Notes: a model not told the origin generated them from the letters alone. A stretch of 64,000 bases of DNA from Paraburkholderia sp. PGU19 (GCF_013426915.1 NZ_AP023179.1:558001-622000), one strand, 5' to 3'. Shown: positions 34,694 through 43,511, numbered from the stretch's first letter. Numbers and translations are program-made.

Positions 34694-34860
34694 TGTCGAG
34701 CGAAGCCAGCTGTGTACCGCGTGCGCTGCGTGGAGCGACGAAGGCGTAACAAACTGTTGCGGCTATGGTGATTCGGCAAATACAGGACGAAAATCATAGG
34801 CCTTGTCGGGCTCCCAGCTGGCAACGACCATCAAAATACCTGAGAGAGAATTCAAGCGAG

Positions 34861-35142
34861 ATGAACCGACGCGCTCAAGCCATCCAGCATCTGGAGCGTA
34901 GCGGTGAGGACAGCAGACGCAGACGCGCCCTTGCCGCACGCCTCGACACCGCCCTGAAACGGGCCGGTATCAGTACCGCTTGCGTCGCCAGGCTGCTCAA
35001 TGTGGCCATGCATGACGTGCAGTTCTGGCGCCGTGGTATCACGGTTCCGCCGTTAAACGTATTCACGCGGATTGCCGCCTTTCTTGAGGTCGACGCCTAC
35101 TGGCTGTGTACCGGGCAGGCACCGGGAGCACCGGCCATCTAG
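34861..35142 (+). CDS. Small helix-turn-helix-like protein, paralogue of 6217
   Basis: A 93-residue basic protein. RRRALAARLDTALKRAGIST, then VARLLNVAMHDVQFWRRGITVP and FLEVDAYWLCTG, aligns with the protein at 6217-6483 through its whole core. ATG 34861 matches the paralogue's MNRR start; the upstream extension does not. It is probably a Cro/XRE-like DNA-binding protein, no longer than the helix-turn-helix domain. No toxin or partner gene is adjacent. Confidence 0.65.
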   Translation: MNRRAQAIQHLERSGEDSRRRRALAARLDTALKRAGISTACVARLLNVAMHDVQFWRRGITVPPLNVFTRIAAFLEVDAYWLCTGQAPGAPAI

Positions 35143-35617
35143 CCTCCCCTGCAAGAGGACGGCAAGAGGTGGCACTCCATCGCCCGGCAGACGCGCCCGG
35201 CGTAGCGGACCAGGAAAAAGCCCAGCAACTTGTTCGACCCCGCAGTTCACTTCCGAGCGTCGGGCTTATGGCAACCAGGACGAGGAATTCGCGGGCGAGG
35301 ACCTTTTCTGCTGTCAGACTGGGCGCTTGAGCTACAAACGCGGCTACATAGCTGGAAGTCGCCACACCTCAGCGCACTCCCTGGCTGCCCTCTGCACAGT
35401 TCCGTCAAAGAGATTCGTGCAAGTCCGCCTGTTCTGCTGCCCGCGCTTTTCTCCCGCCATTGGTTCACATCTTCTTTACGGTCGTTATCGCAGGTACCTG
35501 CATTGATGGGCCGCTTAGGTTGCACGTTCCGGCAAACCGAGCCAGTCTGCTGGCCGGTCGATGCTGGCCAAGAAGTCGTCCAGGGGCGCCCGTGATAGCG
35601 ACACGCTCGTATTGTTC
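35143..35617. other. Spacer without a supported gene
   Basis: About 475 bases with several overlapping frames on both strands, none with a ribosome site or family resemblance. Nothing identifiable. Confidence 0.4.
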
Positions 35618-35806
35618 TCAAAGGGATGCAACAGAAATGCTTGTTCTTCGACAAGGTCCAGGTCTATGACGAGCCGAACCCGCTATCCATTCAGGCAGTA
35701 CCGACAACTTGAGTTGCATCGCCGTTTCAAGCCACATCCCGCGCACGTCGCCTTTTCGCAGGCAATCAGCAAACATGTCCGGGAAACGCTCAGGTACAGT
35801 CATCAT
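35618..35806 (-). CDS. Small ORF translationally coupled to NUDIX gene
   Basis: A 62-residue frame, MMTVPERFPDMFADCLRKGD, continuing VRGMWLETAMQLKLSVLPEW. Its ATG overlaps the NUDIX stop as ATGA. The first 40 residues are protein-like; the basic C-terminal third is less convincing. It may be a genuine downstream partner, or the reading frame may be accidental. Confidence 0.35.
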   Translation of the reverse strand: MMTVPERFPDMFADCLRKGDVRGMWLETAMQLKLSVLPEWIAGSARHRPGPCRRTSISVASL

Positions 35807-36732
35807 TCGCCGCGCTCTGGTTGACTTCCTCGTGGATGTGCAAGCAGCTCCAGCAATGCACACACGATGCGCGGTGCGCCCCTGAAGCCTTCGTAGCCTT
35901 CGCGTTCACGAACAGAGACCATGGCATCCATTGCCTTATACGCCGGGCCGTCTCCGTTGAAGATGAGATTTTCAAACCTATCGAGGTCGATGGTGAGTTC
36001 GCGCGCGCCGCTTTCCCGAAGCTTTACATAGCGGTCGAGCGCTTCCGTCCAATAGGCATCATTGGCCCAGTGGTACTCGCGGCTCATGGGCGTCTCTCGC
36101 TGTACGGCCGCCTTGATAGCTTCAATCAGGTTCGTGTCGTTTGGATGATTCAGCACCTCATCGAGCCTCTCGACTGGCACCAGATGCACAGCCTGGGATT
36201 CCCACCCCATATCGGCAGGCGTTCCATCTACGCGCCTCGCCACGTAGTAGCGGGTGTAGGTCAGGGAACGGGACGAGTCCGCAAGAAATCCCGTGACTTC
36301 TACTTTCAAGCCAGCTTCTTCGTATGCTTCCCGGATGGCATTTGCCTGCCTCGGGAGCCCCTTCTCGACTCGTCCCTTGGGAAATGTCGCCGTGTAACCT
36401 GCATAGCCATTGGACGGTGCTACCACCCAGACGCGACCATCTGGTTCAATAATGACGACACCGGCCGCTTCTTTCTTGCCAGCTGGGCATGAGAACGCAG
36501 GCTCATCGAACTCCAGTTGTCCCGCAACTGACGCCCATCCCTCAGACGTCTTGGGCGCCGACCAGGAACTGAGAGCTGCGCCGTTCAGCACACAAGGCAT
36601 CGGGCCGCCGGGCGTGACGGTCGCGATGGCTTTGGCATCCGACCATGTTTCCAGCGTCGTCGGTTTGCTCGGGCTCTTGAGCACTACAGGCTTGCCATGT
36701 TCGTCAGGGTGCGGGTGGTAAGTCGTGGTCAT
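35803..36732 (-). CDS. NUDIX hydrolase family protein
   Basis: A 309-residue protein with a NUDIX domain in the middle: AAGVVIIEPDGRVWVV, then TFPKGRVEKG, LPRQANAIREAYEEAGL. The Nudix box keeps the metal-binding REAYEEAG, but the first box Glu (E of GX5E) is Leu. The N-terminal 90 and C-terminal 100 residues are extra and not recognised; the latter includes a Tyr/Trp-rich helical part. NUDIX enzymes cleave nucleoside diphosphates linked to X. No strong ribosome site. It is divergent from the HIT-HNH pair. Confidence 0.8.
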   Translation of the reverse strand: MTTTYHPHPDEHGKPVVLKSPSKPTTLETWSDAKAIATVTPGGPMPCVLNGAALSSWSAPKTSEGWASVAGQLEFDEPAFSCPAGKKEAAGVVIIEPDGRVWVVAPSNGYAGYTATFPKGRVEKGLPRQANAIREAYEEAGLKVEVTGFLADSSRSLTYTRYYVARRVDGTPADMGWESQAVHLVPVERLDEVLNHPNDTNLIEAIKAAVQRETPMSREYHWANDAYWTEALDRYVKLRESGARELTIDLDRFENLIFNGDGPAYKAMDAMVSVREREGYEGFRGAPRIVCALLELLAHPRGSQPERGE

Positions 36733-36923
36733 AGATATTGTTGTTCAGTGAGTAAGCCTGTTCCTGCTGATGACAAACCCAACCGGCCATAAGAAATCCG
36801 TCGGAGGTCGGGATTATCGCTCTTGACGTGTCGCTTGGCAGGTGGTCAACGCGGAACGCCATCCGCGGCGACAGTGAAGTAGGTAAAATAAGCCGCTCCC
36901 TCAAGTCTTTGAAGAAGCCCTCA

Positions 36924-37316
36924 ATGTCGTCACAGACCTGTCCGTTTTGCGAGATTCCGACTGGCCGCATCGTGGGTCAAAATCAACATGCCGTGTGGAT
37001 TCTGGATGGGTTTCCCATCTCACCTGGACACAGTCTTGTCATCCCCAAGCGCCATGTTCGTTCGTTCTTCGACGTGAGCGCCGAAGAGCGTGATGACCTC
37101 CTTACCCTTCTGGAACACGCCAAGGCGCATGCACTCGCGTCCCTCCAGCCGGACGGATTCAACATTGGCATCAACGACGGTCCGGCTGCCGGACAAACCG
37201 TGCCTCATCTGCACATTCATCTAATACCTCGTTTCACAGGCGATGTAGCAGACCCACGCGGCGGAATTCGGTGGGTAATACCTGCAAAGGCCGACTACTG
37301 GAGCCAACGAGATTGA
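36924..37316 (+). CDS. HIT-family hydrolase
   Basis: A 130-residue HIT protein: CPFCEIPTGRIVGQN at the N-terminus (zinc-like CxxC), LVIPKRHVRSFFDVSAEER, and the catalytic triad HLHIH at 95-99. HIT proteins hydrolyse or transfer nucleotides (AMP-lysine, Ap4A and similar). ATG 36924 fits the family start; upstream residues do not. Its stop overlaps the start of the HNH protein (TTGA), implying coupling. With a NUDIX gene opposite, the set looks like nucleotide-handling accessory genes. Confidence 0.88.
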   Translation: MSSQTCPFCEIPTGRIVGQNQHAVWILDGFPISPGHSLVIPKRHVRSFFDVSAEERDDLLTLLEHAKAHALASLQPDGFNIGINDGPAAGQTVPHLHIHLIPRFTGDVADPRGGIRWVIPAKADYWSQRD

Positions 37317-38380
37317 GTTTCAGCTCGCCTCCACCAACGCCGGAAGCGCAGCTAGCTTTTCTCGCGAAGCTTCAACGATTGTTCGCCGAGGGCGACTTCA
37401 CTGCGACGTATAAATTCGCGCTTCTGATTTCATTCGCAGAATTGGCAGTCGAGCACGGTGCCGACGACGGGGCGGAACTCCCGCTGACTACGCGCCAAAT
37501 TGCAGAGCGGTTCGTCTTTCTCTACTGGCAACATGCGACTCCGTATGGAACTGGTCGTGTGGGCAGCCAGCCCGGCGTTTTGGTTCAGAATCTGGGGGAC
37601 CAAGCCGCGATTCTGAATGCAATCTCAGAATTCAGAGCCACTACCTCAGCATCATCAGCGCTACAAGCATCCGGCTTGCCGAGCTATGCGCCACTGTTGT
37701 CGAAGGTGGCATCCGTAGTGTCCGCGCAACCGTTGAAGTACCTCCAAAACTTTGCTGGAGTCACAGACCCATTCCTGTATGAGCGGCGCTCAAGTGGCTC
37801 CGTGACGCTGAAGCCGGGCGTCAGCTATTGCCTGCGCCGCTTCTACACCCTCGTGGAGCAGATGGCACGGACCCGATGGGTCGCGCACATAAAGGCAAAT
37901 CGCCGTAATCACCCGATTCTCGGGAACGCTGACGACCTCGCGGATTTTCTTTTCTCGTCTTCGCGACAGTCGCTCGAAACTATCAGCACTCAGTTGCGCA
38001 AGCTGGACGGTTCGCGTTGCTTCTACTGCGGAGAGCGGCTCAGCGACGCAGACGTCGACCATTTCGTCCCATTCTCGCTTTACTCAAGGGACTTGGCCCA
38101 CAATTTCGTCCTGGCTCATCCGGCTTGTAATCGCAGCAAGTCTGACACGCTCGCGGCCAGACCACACTTGGAGCGGTGGCTCGAACGTCTTGTACTCAAA
38201 GAGCAGCAGCTCGCCGAAATCGGACTGCTTGCCGGCGTCTCAGGTGACAAAGAGATTGTTCAGCGAGTAGCGATGTGGAGTTACAAGGTCGCGAACGACA
38301 CTGGCGGTCGTGCATGGTTGTCCCCGACAACCTATGAGAATGTCGATTCGCTCTACGTCAGCCTGTTATCAGGTAATTAA
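37313..38380 (+). CDS. HNH endonuclease
   Basis: A 355-residue protein with a C-terminal HNH nuclease: CFYCGERLSDADVDHFVPFS, then LAHNFVLAHPACNRSKSDTL, giving the paired CxxC zinc ligands, the DH, and the N..H..CN core. The first 230 residues are helical and not recognised, and may recognise a target or a partner. It appears to start at TTG 37313 inside the stop of the HIT gene; a GTG at 37271 is an alternative that would overlap more. Similar HNH proteins occur in defence regions. Confidence 0.75.
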   Translation: MSFSSPPPTPEAQLAFLAKLQRLFAEGDFTATYKFALLISFAELAVEHGADDGAELPLTTRQIAERFVFLYWQHATPYGTGRVGSQPGVLVQNLGDQAAILNAISEFRATTSASSALQASGLPSYAPLLSKVASVVSAQPLKYLQNFAGVTDPFLYERRSSGSVTLKPGVSYCLRRFYTLVEQMARTRWVAHIKANRRNHPILGNADDLADFLFSSSRQSLETISTQLRKLDGSRCFYCGERLSDADVDHFVPFSLYSRDLAHNFVLAHPACNRSKSDTLAARPHLERWLERLVLKEQQLAEIGLLAGVSGDKEIVQRVAMWSYKVANDTGGRAWLSPTTYENVDSLYVSLLSGN

Positions 38381-38617
38381 CGCGCAAAAAGTTGACTCGT
38401 TACGTTCGCGTAAAATCTCTCACAACTCAACGCATGCAAAGGCGCGGGCTGAATCGTCAACGCGCGACACGCGTGCTGCTCGAAGTTGCTATCACTGGCC
38501 TATACGATATGAAGCCCAGACGCGTGTATGGTGAGGTCGAATTTCGCCGACGGCTTCAGCGATGAAAGTGGGCCTGCCTACAAGCACGTTATGCGACTTG
38601 GATTTGAGACGGTACCT

Positions 38618-39529
38618 TCACTGAACAGAACTGTCTCTGATGTATCGTTGCGCTGTCTCCATCAGCCAGCCTTCAAAGGCCTGCAGCATTGGCGAGTTTT
38701 GTTTGCGTTCGGGATAGACGAAGTAGTAGCCCTTGCTGCTCGGCAATGCCAGGTCGAAGGGCATCACAAGCTCCTCGGCCTCAAGCTCTTGCCCTACGAG
38801 GAACTTTGGCACCAGCGCGATTCCGAGCCCTGCCTTTGCCGCCACGACGAGCATCGAGAACAACTCGTATCGCTGGCCTCTCATGCTGTCCACGTCATGA
38901 ACGGCCGCTTGCGCAAGCCACTGTCGCCAGGCATCGGGACGTGCTGACTGGTGAAGCAACGTATAGTTGGCCACGTCGCGAGGAGCGAGCTTCTCCTTGC
39001 CCGCAAGCAGTCGTGGACTACATACGACCACGGTTTCTTCTCCGAAAAGATATTTCGCTACCGAGCCTGGCCAGACCGGGTCACCGAAGTGTATGGCCGC
39101 ATCGAAAGGCGTGTCCTTAAAGAGAAACGGCTCCGCCCGCGTTGTCAGATTAACGACGATGTCGTCGTGCGTCGCGTAGAAATCCGGTAGACGCGGAATA
39201 AGCCAACGCGTCGCAAAGGTCGGCGTTACCGCCAGTTCGATAATTCCGCCTGCGCTCCGATGCGCCATTGCAGCTAGGGTGTCGCGCTCCATCCGCTCCA
39301 GATTCTCGCGGACTCGTTTCGCGTAGATTTCGCCAGCTTCGGTCAGGCTGATTCGTCGCTTGAAGCGATTGAACAGTGGCGTGCCGAGGTACTCCTCGAG
39401 CCCCGCAACCTGGCGGCCCACGGCGCTTTGCGTGAGTGATAGCTCCTCGGCCGTGCGAGTGAAGCTCAGGTGCCGGGCGGCAGTCTCAAACGCGATGAGC
39501 GCGTCGATGCTAGGTATTTTGCGTCTCAC
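38618..39529 (-). CDS. LysR-family regulator (GcvA-like)
   Basis: A 303-residue LysR protein. Helix-turn-helix ALIAFETAARHLSFTRTAEE, then LTQSAVGRQVAGLEEYLG; the substrate domain has FATRWLIPRLPDFYATH, typical of the GcvA/AmpR group. GTG 39529 behind AAGGA appears to be the start. It is divergent from the second peptide-Ndh pair (39673), suggesting that it controls that pair. The regulator at 16853 belongs to a different LysR subgroup. Confidence 0.9.
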   Translation of the reverse strand: MRRKIPSIDALIAFETAARHLSFTRTAEELSLTQSAVGRQVAGLEEYLGTPLFNRFKRRISLTEAGEIYAKRVRENLERMERDTLAAMAHRSAGGIIELAVTPTFATRWLIPRLPDFYATHDDIVVNLTTRAEPFLFKDTPFDAAIHFGDPVWPGSVAKYLFGEETVVVCSPRLLAGKEKLAPRDVANYTLLHQSARPDAWRQWLAQAAVHDVDSMRGQRYELFSMLVVAAKAGLGIALVPKFLVGQELEAEELVMPFDLALPSSKGYYFVYPERKQNSPMLQAFEGWLMETAQRYIRDSSVQ

Positions 39530-39672
39530 ACATCCTTCCCGTTACGCACAACGTTGAGTAATTATTTCGTTTGCGAGCGTTCATTGGCGACTTGAGAATT
39601 GTTCGTGCATCGCGTTGTTGTTTGCGATGGCGACGCAAATATATTTTCAACCGAACGTTCTCAAAGCGAAAC

Positions 39673-39867
39673 ATGAGCCACTTCATCGACGACGACGCTT
39701 TCTCCTTCCAGGACTTCCTGAACAACCGTTTCGCCCCGAAGAGCGTGGCGGACGAGGCAGTCAACACATCGTACTCGAAGCTGCTGGAAGGTCCGGTCGC
39801 CGTCATTGCCGGCAATGTCCCGGAGCGTGCGGACGCTAACTCGGTTGCCATCTTAGGTTACAACTGA
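39673..39867 (+). CDS. Small conserved peptide upstream of Ndh, copy 2
   Basis: A 64-residue acidic protein, MSHFIDDDAFSFQDFLNN, with YSKLLEGPVAVIAGNV then RADANSVAILGYN at the end. It is homologous to the peptide at 25518 in its C-terminal half (LL.GP, NV..RAD, AILGYN identical or nearly so); the N-terminal halves differ. It ends 15 bases before the Ndh start. No signal peptide, Cys or membrane helix. The shared C-terminus suggests a binding or recognition tail. Confidence 0.75.
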   Translation: MSHFIDDDAFSFQDFLNNRFAPKSVADEAVNTSYSKLLEGPVAVIAGNVPERADANSVAILGYN

Positions 39868-39882
39868 AATGGGGAGTTGCAG

Positions 39883-41190
39883 ATGCATCGCATCGTAATC
39901 GTAGGGGGAGGCGCTGGAGGCCTGGAACTGGCCACGCGTCTTGGCAACCGCTTGGGGAGGTCTGGCCGAGCGCAAGTGACCCTGGTCGACCGCTGTGCCG
40001 TACACGTATGGAAGCCGCTCCTGCACGAAGTGGCGACTGGCAGCCTCGATACGCACGCGCACGAAATTGCATATGCGGCTCACTCACACTGGAACCACTT
40101 CAACTTCGTGCACGGCGAGATGACGGGCGTTGACCGCGACAACCGGTGCTTGAAGGTGGGGCCCCTGTTCGATTCAGAAAGCAACGATTCCGAGGTGCTT
40201 CCTCCCCGGAATCTTGAGTACGACACGCTGGTGCTCGCGCTCGGCAGCCGTACGCATTTCTTTGGCGTGCCGGGTGCGGAAGAACACGCCATCGCACTCG
40301 ATACGCTTCAGCAGGCGGAGCGGCTTCGCAAGCGTCTGCTACAGGTGTGCCTGAAGAAACGCGCACACAGCACCAACGAAGCAAATGAAGCGGTCGACAT
40401 TGCCATCATCGGCGGCGGCGCAACGGGGGTCGAGCTTGCAGCCGAGCTCCGGCGCATGGAGCACACGTTGAAGGAGTTCCGGGTTCTCTCGGATACTCCG
40501 CGGGGCTCTATGCGCATCTCCCTTCTGGAACGAGGCGGCCGAGTGCTGCCGACCCTTCAGGAACGTGTTTCCGAAACGACGCGCGAAACACTCGAAGAGA
40601 TGGGTGTTGCCGTGCGAGTGTCGACGACAGTGACGCGCGTCCAGCCCGAATGGGTCGAGGTTGAAGGCGGAGCGTCGATTCCGGCGGACATTACGATTTG
40701 GGCAGCAGGCATAAGGGCGCCGAGCGTCCTGGCATCGCTCGACGGTCTCGCGGTCAATCACATCAACCAGGTCAAGGTCACGAGTTCGCTGCAGAGCGAA
40801 TCGGACTCGAACGTCTACGCGCTCGGAGACTGCGCGAGTTGCGCGATGACCGGTGAGGCGCCCGTTCCGCCGAGAGCTCAGGCAGCGCACCAACAGGCCA
40901 TGTTCCTGTTCAAGGCGCTCTGCGCTCGAATTGACGGTCGTCCCATCGGCGCATTCACTTACAAAGACCATGGGTCGCTCGTTTCTTTAGGTTCACCGAC
41001 AGCGGTGGGCAGTATCGCAGGCATCACCAGCACCGGGAAGTTCTTCGTCGAGGGATTCGTCGCAAAATTGATGTATGCGGCCCTTTATCGGAAGCATCTG
41101 GTCGCCGTCTCCGGCCTGCGACGAGCCGTTTTTACAATTGCTGCGCATGGCCTCGGCCGCTTGCTGACGCCCCGGGTCAAGCTGCACTGA
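39883..41190 (+). CDS. ndh: Type II NADH dehydrogenase (Ndh), copy 2
   Basis: A 435-residue flavoprotein close to the one at 25728 and to E. coli Ndh: IVIVGGGAGGLELATRLGNR, HVWKPLLHEVATGSLD, AIIGGGATGVELAAELRRME, WAAGIRAPSVLASLDGLAVN, YALGDCASC, and C-terminal TPRVKLH. GGGGAG precedes ATG 39883. It oxidises NADH to reduce quinone without proton pumping. No classical core Ndh context is present, so both copies are accessory. It sits behind the small peptide and a divergent LysR gene. Confidence 0.92.
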   Translation: MHRIVIVGGGAGGLELATRLGNRLGRSGRAQVTLVDRCAVHVWKPLLHEVATGSLDTHAHEIAYAAHSHWNHFNFVHGEMTGVDRDNRCLKVGPLFDSESNDSEVLPPRNLEYDTLVLALGSRTHFFGVPGAEEHAIALDTLQQAERLRKRLLQVCLKKRAHSTNEANEAVDIAIIGGGATGVELAAELRRMEHTLKEFRVLSDTPRGSMRISLLERGGRVLPTLQERVSETTRETLEEMGVAVRVSTTVTRVQPEWVEVEGGASIPADITIWAAGIRAPSVLASLDGLAVNHINQVKVTSSLQSESDSNVYALGDCASCAMTGEAPVPPRAQAAHQQAMFLFKALCARIDGRPIGAFTYKDHGSLVSLGSPTAVGSIAGITSTGKFFVEGFVAKLMYAALYRKHLVAVSGLRRAVFTIAAHGLGRLLTPRVKLH

Positions 41191-41799
41191 CCAGAACCTG
41201 CTTCGGTTCGGCGTCGAACTCTCGACGCTGGACCCACCCCGGACGGCTGTTCGGTCGTTCTCTCGAATCTGCTTCTGCCCAGCGCCGCTCCTAACGCAAC
41301 GCGTTATCCGTGGCTGTCGAACTTCTCGCGATGCAATTTTATGTTGAAGTTCATCGACATGACTTGTCCTTCACCCACGCGTAACTTGTCCTCCACCCAC
41401 GTTTTGCTTGACCTCCACACACGGAAATTGGGTATCCGCACGTGAAAACTCCGCTCGTGCTGTGTTGTTTTTGCGGTCAACCGTTCCGGTAATCATATAA
41501 TCTTTAATCTGTGTAATGCCCTATGCGCAAGCGTCACGTTCTCTGAGATTCGCTTTCGCTCGCGTCGATAGTCAATCATTAAGCTCGCAGGTATCTAGTA
41601 CGTTTCCAGGCGTGGGTGATAGTGGCAACCAGGGCATAGCGATGGCGTGCGCGGAGTCGCTCGCATCTTCAAATGGAGTCGGCCGAGTTTTCGGCAGGTT
41701 GAAACAGGTGGTTCGTAAACTTGTTGCATGACCCTGCAAATAAGTCGACTCTGAGTCGCATCACTCTCCGGTAGCAGGCTCGATGTGTTTCGATGAAGG
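41191..41799. other. Spacer with 22-base repeat array
   Basis: About 610 bases with one listed element (the tandem repeat at 41362-41422). The frame 41516-41731 is AT-typical non-coding in composition and has no ribosome site. Nothing else supported. Confidence 0.45.
41362..41422. repeat. Three-copy iterated repeat, 22-base period
   Basis: ACTTGTCCTTCACCCAC (41362-41378), ACTTGTCCTCCACCCAC (41384-41400) and the degenerate GCTTGACCTCCACACAC (41406-41422) start exactly 22 bases apart, about two helical turns. Such arrays are typical of multi-copy protein sites (transposase or replication-protein iterons); the end of a lost insertion sequence is possible. Confidence 0.7.
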
Positions 41800-42018
41800 C
41801 TAGCCGTGGCTGTCCACCCATGCACGAGCCCACGATAGACCTGCATCTTGAGCTTCCTGTTCGCTATCAAACACATCGAGTACACCAGACGCCTCGACAA
41901 GTTTGTTGTCACGCGTAATCGTGCCGCTTGCCGCGTAGCGTTCGTGCTCAAGAAGCTTTTCCTGGTGCGCAATTGCGTGACCCCACACGGCGTAGCCCTT
42001 GTACAACTCGGTTTGCAT
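41800..42018 (-). CDS. Small hypothetical protein with YKGY motif
   Basis: A 72-residue protein, MQTELYKGYAVWGHAIAHQE. It shares the YKGY opening with the protein at 2876-3148. GGAGG lies ten bases upstream. Its start overlaps the stop of the secreted protein upstream (TAATG), so the two are co-translated. Soluble, acidic, function unknown. Confidence 0.65.
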   Translation of the reverse strand: MQTELYKGYAVWGHAIAHQEKLLEHERYAASGTITRDNKLVEASGVLDVFDSEQEAQDAGLSWARAWVDSHG

Positions 42019-42383
42019 TAGCGTTCAACCTCCGCGCCGACGTGCCCACCGTTGACACGCAGGACATTGCCTTCCGGCGTTATTTGCCTTGGGATGTCTT
42101 CAAACGTCAGGCGGCTCGACTGATTCATGGTCGCGGCAACAGATGAAGCTCTTGGCACGGTCGCGGTCGCAACGATTTGCCGGTGAATATGGTGGCGGTG
42201 ATAGTTGTGCGCAGCTATGCGGTGCCGCGTGGCCGAGGCGTATGCTGTTCGAACGTGAGTGTTACCAGCGCGTGCCTCCGGCGGATTCCAAAGCTCCCGG
42301 TACTGAGCGCCAGCAAAAACTGGCGCGCTGGCTAGCAACGTCAAGGCGAATACACCGACGAAAACTGGCTTCATAACGTTCAT
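42018..42383 (-). CDS. Secreted hypothetical protein
   Basis: A 121-residue protein with signal peptide MNVMKPVFVGVFALTLLASA followed by PVFAGAQYRELWN. The mature part is rich in His, Ala and Arg (AHNYHRHHIHRQIV). It is co-translated with the YKGY protein. A periplasmic His-rich protein might bind metal, but this is speculative. An in-frame ATG four codons later (MKPVFV) is an equally good start. Confidence 0.6.
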   Translation of the reverse strand: MNVMKPVFVGVFALTLLASAPVFAGAQYRELWNPPEARAGNTHVRTAYASATRHRIAAHNYHRHHIHRQIVATATVPRASSVAATMNQSSRLTFEDIPRQITPEGNVLRVNGGHVGAEVER

Positions 42384-42395
42384 CTCAATCTGTGG

Positions 42396-42641
42396 CTAAC
42401 GGGTGCAGCGGGTATCAGTACCCACGCAACTGCCATCGCAACCGCGGCAGAAGTGACGGTCGCGAATCGCATCGTCTACCCGCCAGACATTTGCTGATGG
42501 CGAGGCAGTGCCCGCCGACCTGCCATTTTCGCACGCGTAGAAGGCAGGCTCCCCAGCTTTACCGCGCTGAACGGCTTCGTCGATAATTGTGTCGCCGAAC
42601 GCGTCGCGAAGCAGTTGTACGAACGCGGCCATCTCGGGCAT
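42396..42641 (-). CDS. Small Cys-rich hypothetical protein
   Basis: An 81-residue protein, MPEMAAFVQLLRDAFGDTII, ending HFCRGCDGSCVGTDTRC: four closely spaced Cys at the C-terminus suggest a metal site. AGGAAGGA precedes ATG 42641; the longer upstream extension is not coding-like. It lies opposite imuA with the SOS box between, so it might also be SOS-controlled. Family not recognised. Confidence 0.6.
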   Translation of the reverse strand: MPEMAAFVQLLRDAFGDTIIDEAVQRGKAGEPAFYACENGRSAGTASPSANVWRVDDAIRDRHFCRGCDGSCVGTDTRCTR

Positions 42642-42725
42642 CGGATGGTCCTTCCTGCGTACCTTTGCATCCAAAATCCGCTCCCGTCGAATTTCTGGTC
42701 TCAATCTCAGCCTTCGCATATGATA

Positions 42726-42741
42726 CTGTATAAATATACAG
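42726..42741. promoter_or_regulatory. LexA (SOS) box
   Basis: CTGTATAAATATACAG, a CTGT-N8-ACAG box, within the near-palindrome GATACTGTATAAATATACAG that extends to TATC. The TATAAAT inside is a plausible -10. It is 18 bases before the imuA start, and 85 bases from the divergent gene at 42641. Confidence 0.9.
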
Positions 42742-42759
42742 TATCGGGGTGACGTGACT

Positions 42760-43458
42760 ATGGGGACGCATGCCAAGGTCGATGAGATTCATCCGTCGTT
42801 ATGGCGCGCGACGCAACTCGCACGCGCCCACGGCCGCGTTGTGGAAACCGGGTACCCCGTGTTGTCGTGTGAACTACCCGGCGGAGGATGGCCCACGGGC
42901 GCGCTCATCGACCTGCTCGTCAGCCAGTCGGGCGTCGGGGAGCTGCGCCTGTTGCTGCCAGCGTTGGTCGCGCTGACACCACGGCCAGTGGCGCTTCTGC
43001 AGCCACCTCAGGTGCCGAACGCGCTCGGACTGTCGTATATCGGGCTGGAACTCGAGCGCGTCATGCGGTTAAGCGGTGCCACGTCAGCCGATGCTTTGTG
43101 GTCGGCGGAGCAAATTCTCCGAGCCGGAACGTGCGGTGCCCTGATTTTCTGGGCACAACACGTGCGGGCGTCGTCGCTGCGCCGTCTGCACCTCGCAGCA
43201 CAGTCATCGGAGACGCTGTTCGTAATGATGCGGCCGCTTGCTGCAGTGCAGGACGCGTCTCCCGCAGTACTGCGTCTGGCGCTGCGACCGTCGGCCGATG
43301 GTCTCGTTGTTGACGTGATAAAGAGGCGTGGACCGGCAGCAAGCGAGCCGATTGCTGTGTCCCTGCAGCCAACGCCTGTGTTGATGTCAACAAGGCGGCG
43401 GACGCTCCGACCTCTCGAAGTCTCAATGTCAGATACGGTTGAGCCCATACACGCATAA
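42760..43458 (+). CDS. imuA: SOS-induced translesion synthesis protein ImuA
   Basis: A 232-residue RecA-like protein: HPSLWRATQLARAHGRVVET, VLSCELPGGGWPTGALIDLL, WAEQILRAGTCGALIFW-like ALWSAEQILRAGTCGALIFW. ImuA works with ImuB and DnaE2 in mutagenic bypass. Here neither partner follows; the next gene is a SRAP protein. Walker A is missing, as is common for ImuA. The start is taken as ATG 42760, 18 bases after the LexA box (GTG 42754 is an alternative). Partners may lie elsewhere in the genome. Confidence 0.85.
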   Translation: MGTHAKVDEIHPSLWRATQLARAHGRVVETGYPVLSCELPGGGWPTGALIDLLVSQSGVGELRLLLPALVALTPRPVALLQPPQVPNALGLSYIGLELERVMRLSGATSADALWSAEQILRAGTCGALIFWAQHVRASSLRRLHLAAQSSETLFVMMRPLAAVQDASPAVLRLALRPSADGLVVDVIKRRGPAASEPIAVSLQPTPVLMSTRRRTLRPLEVSMSDTVEPIHA

Positions 43459-43511
43459 CGCGTAGACTGGTTTCTGGCTAGCGGAGTCACGGAACTTGAC
43501 CGGAGCGACCT

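Noticed and set aside
41516..41731. 71-codon + strand frame
   Set aside because: No ribosome site, low-complexity Ser/Val content and no family resemblance.
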